7,826 nucleotides of DNA from an uncultured Clostridia bacterium (lineage in GTDB: Bacteria; Bacillota; Clostridia; Oscillospirales; CAG-272). The translations under genes and the position numbers were made by a program. The notes beneath the pieces were generated by a model. It saw nothing but the letters and a program-made list of their open reading frames with translations. It had not been told where the DNA came from and searched no databases. Location of the stretch: positions 1 to 7,826 of the forward strand of contig CAMPBZ010000051.1 of NCBI GenBank assembly GCA_946641795.1, in the 5' to 3' direction. Within the stretch, counting starts at the first letter, position 1. Every line of letters starts with the position of its first letter. Positions 6,712 through 7,826 of the stretch are shown in pieces.

Positions 6712-7468
6712 ATTCGCTTTGCGCGTTGAAGTAAATGGCCGAGGCGATAAGCGCGTAGTTGTAAGCGCCAATCGCAATGCGCTCCCAATCCTCGCCGCTC
6801 CCCTCGTACAGCACCGATTTGAGATTTTTGCTTTGGTAAAACGCCATTTCCGAAACGCAGGTCACGCTGGCCGGCAAAACCAGCGGGTCGCCCGCGCGCA
6901 TCGGCGGGTATTGCAGCAGGATGCGCTTATCCGCCGTATAAAGCACGCCGTCCAGGTCGCAATACACCGAATTTTGCGTGTTGACCGAAATGTAAACCAG
7001 GTTTTTGCAATCGGCAAAGGCCTTGTCGCCAATCTCCTTGACCGTTTCGGGGATCTGCACGGCGGTAATCCCCTCGCACCCGAAAAAGGCGCGCGAGGCA
7101 ATTTTGACCACCTTTTCCCCGGCCGGCGAGGTTTTGGGAATGACCACGCAGGCGTCCTTTACCCCGCCCGGCCCCATCACCGCGCAGGTGCCGTTGCCCA
7201 GGCTTTGATAGAGCAGTTCCTCCGGTTCTTCCGTCGGTTCCTCGTCCGCCGGGCCGCTGACGGGTTTGCTCTTCCCGCTGTCCGGGAGGTCGCGGTTCCC
7301 TTGTTCCGGTTCGGGTTCGGGCGGTTGCGTTTGCCCGGTGTTCTGCGCCGCGGGCGGATCGGCGGCTTGTCCCGCCGCCGGGCCGGCGAACCAGACAATG
7401 GCAACGGCAATTCCGATGGCGAGCAGAGAGACGACCGCGATCAGCGCGATCTGTTTTCCGATTTTCAT
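6710..7468 (-). CDS. Membrane-anchored BspA-type leucine-rich-repeat protein
   Basis: A 252-residue protein, probably displayed on the outer face of the cell membrane. Residues 7-28 form one hydrophobic segment after a short basic start, best read as an N-terminal anchor or uncleaved signal; no lipobox cysteine and no LPXTG sorting signal are seen. Residues 30-86 are a Pro/Glu/Gln-rich linker (PPEPEPEQ, EEPTEEPEE). Residues from about 118 carry LRR_5-type repeats: KIASRAFFGC-x5-QIPETVKEIGDKAF, then LVLPASVTCVSEMAF. The end SVLYEGSGEDWERI with an IYFN strand is typical of BspA-like domains. Such domains often mediate adhesion or protein binding; the partner here is unknown. Start: ATG at 7466-7468 with GGGGGAGG nine bases upstream. 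It has its own promoter and faces the phage block, so it may be host DNA or phage-carried cargo. Confidence 0.85.
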   Translation of the reverse strand: MKIGKQIALIAVVSLLAIGIAVAIVWFAGPAAGQAADPPAAQNTGQTQPPEPEPEQGNRDLPDSGKSKPVSGPADEEPTEEPEELLYQSLGNGTCAVMGPGGVKDACVVIPKTSPAGEKVVKIASRAFFGCEGITAVQIPETVKEIGDKAFADCKNLVYISVNTQNSVYCDLDGVLYTADKRILLQYPPMRAGDPLVLPASVTCVSEMAFYQSKNLKSVLYEGSGEDWERIAIGAYNYALIASAIYFNAQSE

Positions 7469-7477
7469 TTTTTCAAA

Positions 7478-7485
7478 CCTCCCCC
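7478..7485 (-). promoter_or_regulatory. Ribosome binding site of the leucine-rich-repeat gene
   Basis: On the - strand GGGGGAGG stands 9 bases before the ATG at 7468. It confirms the start and gives a short leader of about 30 bases from the predicted promoter. Confidence 0.8.
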
Positions 7486-7504
7486 TTTCGGTTGGTGTTC
7501 TCCC

Positions 7505-7533
7505 ATCATAGCATATCCCCGGCCGGTTTGCAA
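7505..7533 (-). promoter_or_regulatory. Extended -10 promoter for the leucine-rich-repeat gene
   Basis: On the - strand, -35 TTGCAA (7528-7533), a 17-base spacer, and -10 TATGAT (7505-7510) preceded by TGC, an extended -10 element. Transcription should begin near 7498. This is a near-consensus housekeeping sigma factor promoter. Confidence 0.75.
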
Positions 7534-7679
7534 ACGCTTTTGCTCGCGCCGTTCCGACCCCGGCGCTTGTCTTGCGACGCGCTTCGCCACAGGCGCCGAA
7601 AATGCCCTGCCGAAGAAGCGGATTTCCGCCGGAAATGTGACGAACGATTTTTGCCGGAGAAATCTTTTTTTCCGGCCGC
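7534..7679. other. Intergenic stretch between divergent promoters
   Basis: I see no convincing gene here. There is a 10-bp hairpin at 7653-7676 (GCCGGAGAAA paired with TTTTTCCGGC, one G-T wobble, 4-nt loop) and a small perfect inverted repeat TTTCC-GCC-GGAAA near 7624. The larger hairpin is not followed by a T-run on either strand, so it does not look like a terminator. It lies just upstream of the next promoter and could be a protein-binding site, which is unproven. Confidence 0.4.
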
Positions 7680-7708
7680 TTGCATTTGCCGCCCGTTTAT
7701 GGTAAAAT
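7680..7708 (+). promoter_or_regulatory. Extended -10 promoter for the dihydrouridine synthase gene
   Basis: -35 TTGCAT (7680-7685), a 17-base spacer, and -10 TAAAAT (7703-7708) preceded by TGG, an extended -10. Transcription should begin about 7715, some 30 bases before the gene. Confidence 0.7.
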
Positions 7709-7743
7709 AGAGAAAACGATTTTTTGGAAAGGGGGGGTTGCTT

Positions 7744-7826
7744 GTGGGAAAGGTTCAGTTTGGCGCGGTGGAGTTGCGGCACGGGCTTTGTTTGGCTCCG
7801 CTGGCCGGTGTAAGCGACAGCGTTTT
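7744..7826 (+). CDS. dus: tRNA-dihydrouridine synthase, Dus/DusB type (3'-partial)
   Basis: Only the first 27 complete codons are in the window. The start of the product, VQFGAVELRHGLCLAPLAGVSDSVF, shows the short beta strand and the LAPLAGVSD-x-x-F signature that opens Dus enzymes, where this loop helps to bind FMN. The family reduces uridine to dihydrouridine in the D-loop of tRNA, using NADPH, in the cytoplasm. GTG 7744 is chosen because GGAAAGGGGGGG at 7726-7737 lies 6 bases upstream; TTG 7738 in the same frame is less likely because it abuts that site. The gene has its own promoter and reads away from the phage block. It is probably host chromosome. The exact Dus subtype cannot be settled from this fragment. 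Confidence 0.8.
   Translation, partial: MGKVQFGAVELRHGLCLAPLAGVSDSV

Noticed and set aside
6719..7705. Rightward 328-codon open frame across the leucine-rich-repeat gene
   Set aside because: It is the antisense of a gene with clear domains, promoter and ribosome binding site; its own sequence is Arg/Gly-rich with no motif.
1..7826. CRISPR arrays, tRNA genes, insertion sequences or retron-like elements
   Set aside because: I looked for repeated spacers, cloverleaf-like segments, terminal inverted repeats and reverse transcriptase motifs and saw none.

Overview
The window suggests a GC-rich Gram-positive bacterium, probably a gut-type clostridium (Clostridia, Oscillospirales-like). This rests on strong AGAAAGG/GGAGG ribosome binding sites, the style of the phage head genes, a BspA-like leucine-rich-repeat protein and a Dus-family tRNA-modification gene. 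No species can be named from the sequence alone.

Positions 1-6643 hold a rightward phage structural block. In order it encodes a large terminase subunit (5' end outside the window), a tail-nozzle/stabilisation-like beta protein, a portal, an acidic scaffold, a major capsid protein and a small connector-like protein. The genes are tightly packed: portal and scaffold overlap, and the other gaps in the portal-to-connector part are 17-36 bases. The block ends at a strong hairpin terminator at 6672-6711. Together these genes cover DNA packaging, the portal vertex, shell assembly, a head-completion protein and a candidate tail gatekeeper. No integrase, lysis, replication or long-tail gene is visible. 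The nozzle-type gene suggests a short-tailed particle, but the left part of the element lies outside the window, so an intact prophage, a remnant and a domesticated particle cannot be told apart.

The strongest unexplained signal is in the first 340 bases of the scaffold gene. A second open frame (4660-4998, 112 codons) starts at an ATG that overlaps the portal stop as ATGA. It encodes a very basic protein with a C-terminal amphipathic or hydrophobic helix. Over part of this stretch the second frame has the GC-rich third positions typical of the neighbourhood and the scaffold frame does not. This points to a candidate overlapping gene, or to a frameshift-linked form of the scaffold.

Positions 6710-7468 hold a leftward gene for a membrane-anchored BspA-type leucine-rich-repeat protein. 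It has its own extended -10 promoter and shares the bidirectional terminator with the phage block. After an intergenic region of about 275 bases containing two divergent promoters, a rightward tRNA-dihydrouridine synthase gene begins at 7744 and runs off the window. It looks like ordinary host chromosome, so the junction between phage block and host probably lies between 6644 and 7743.
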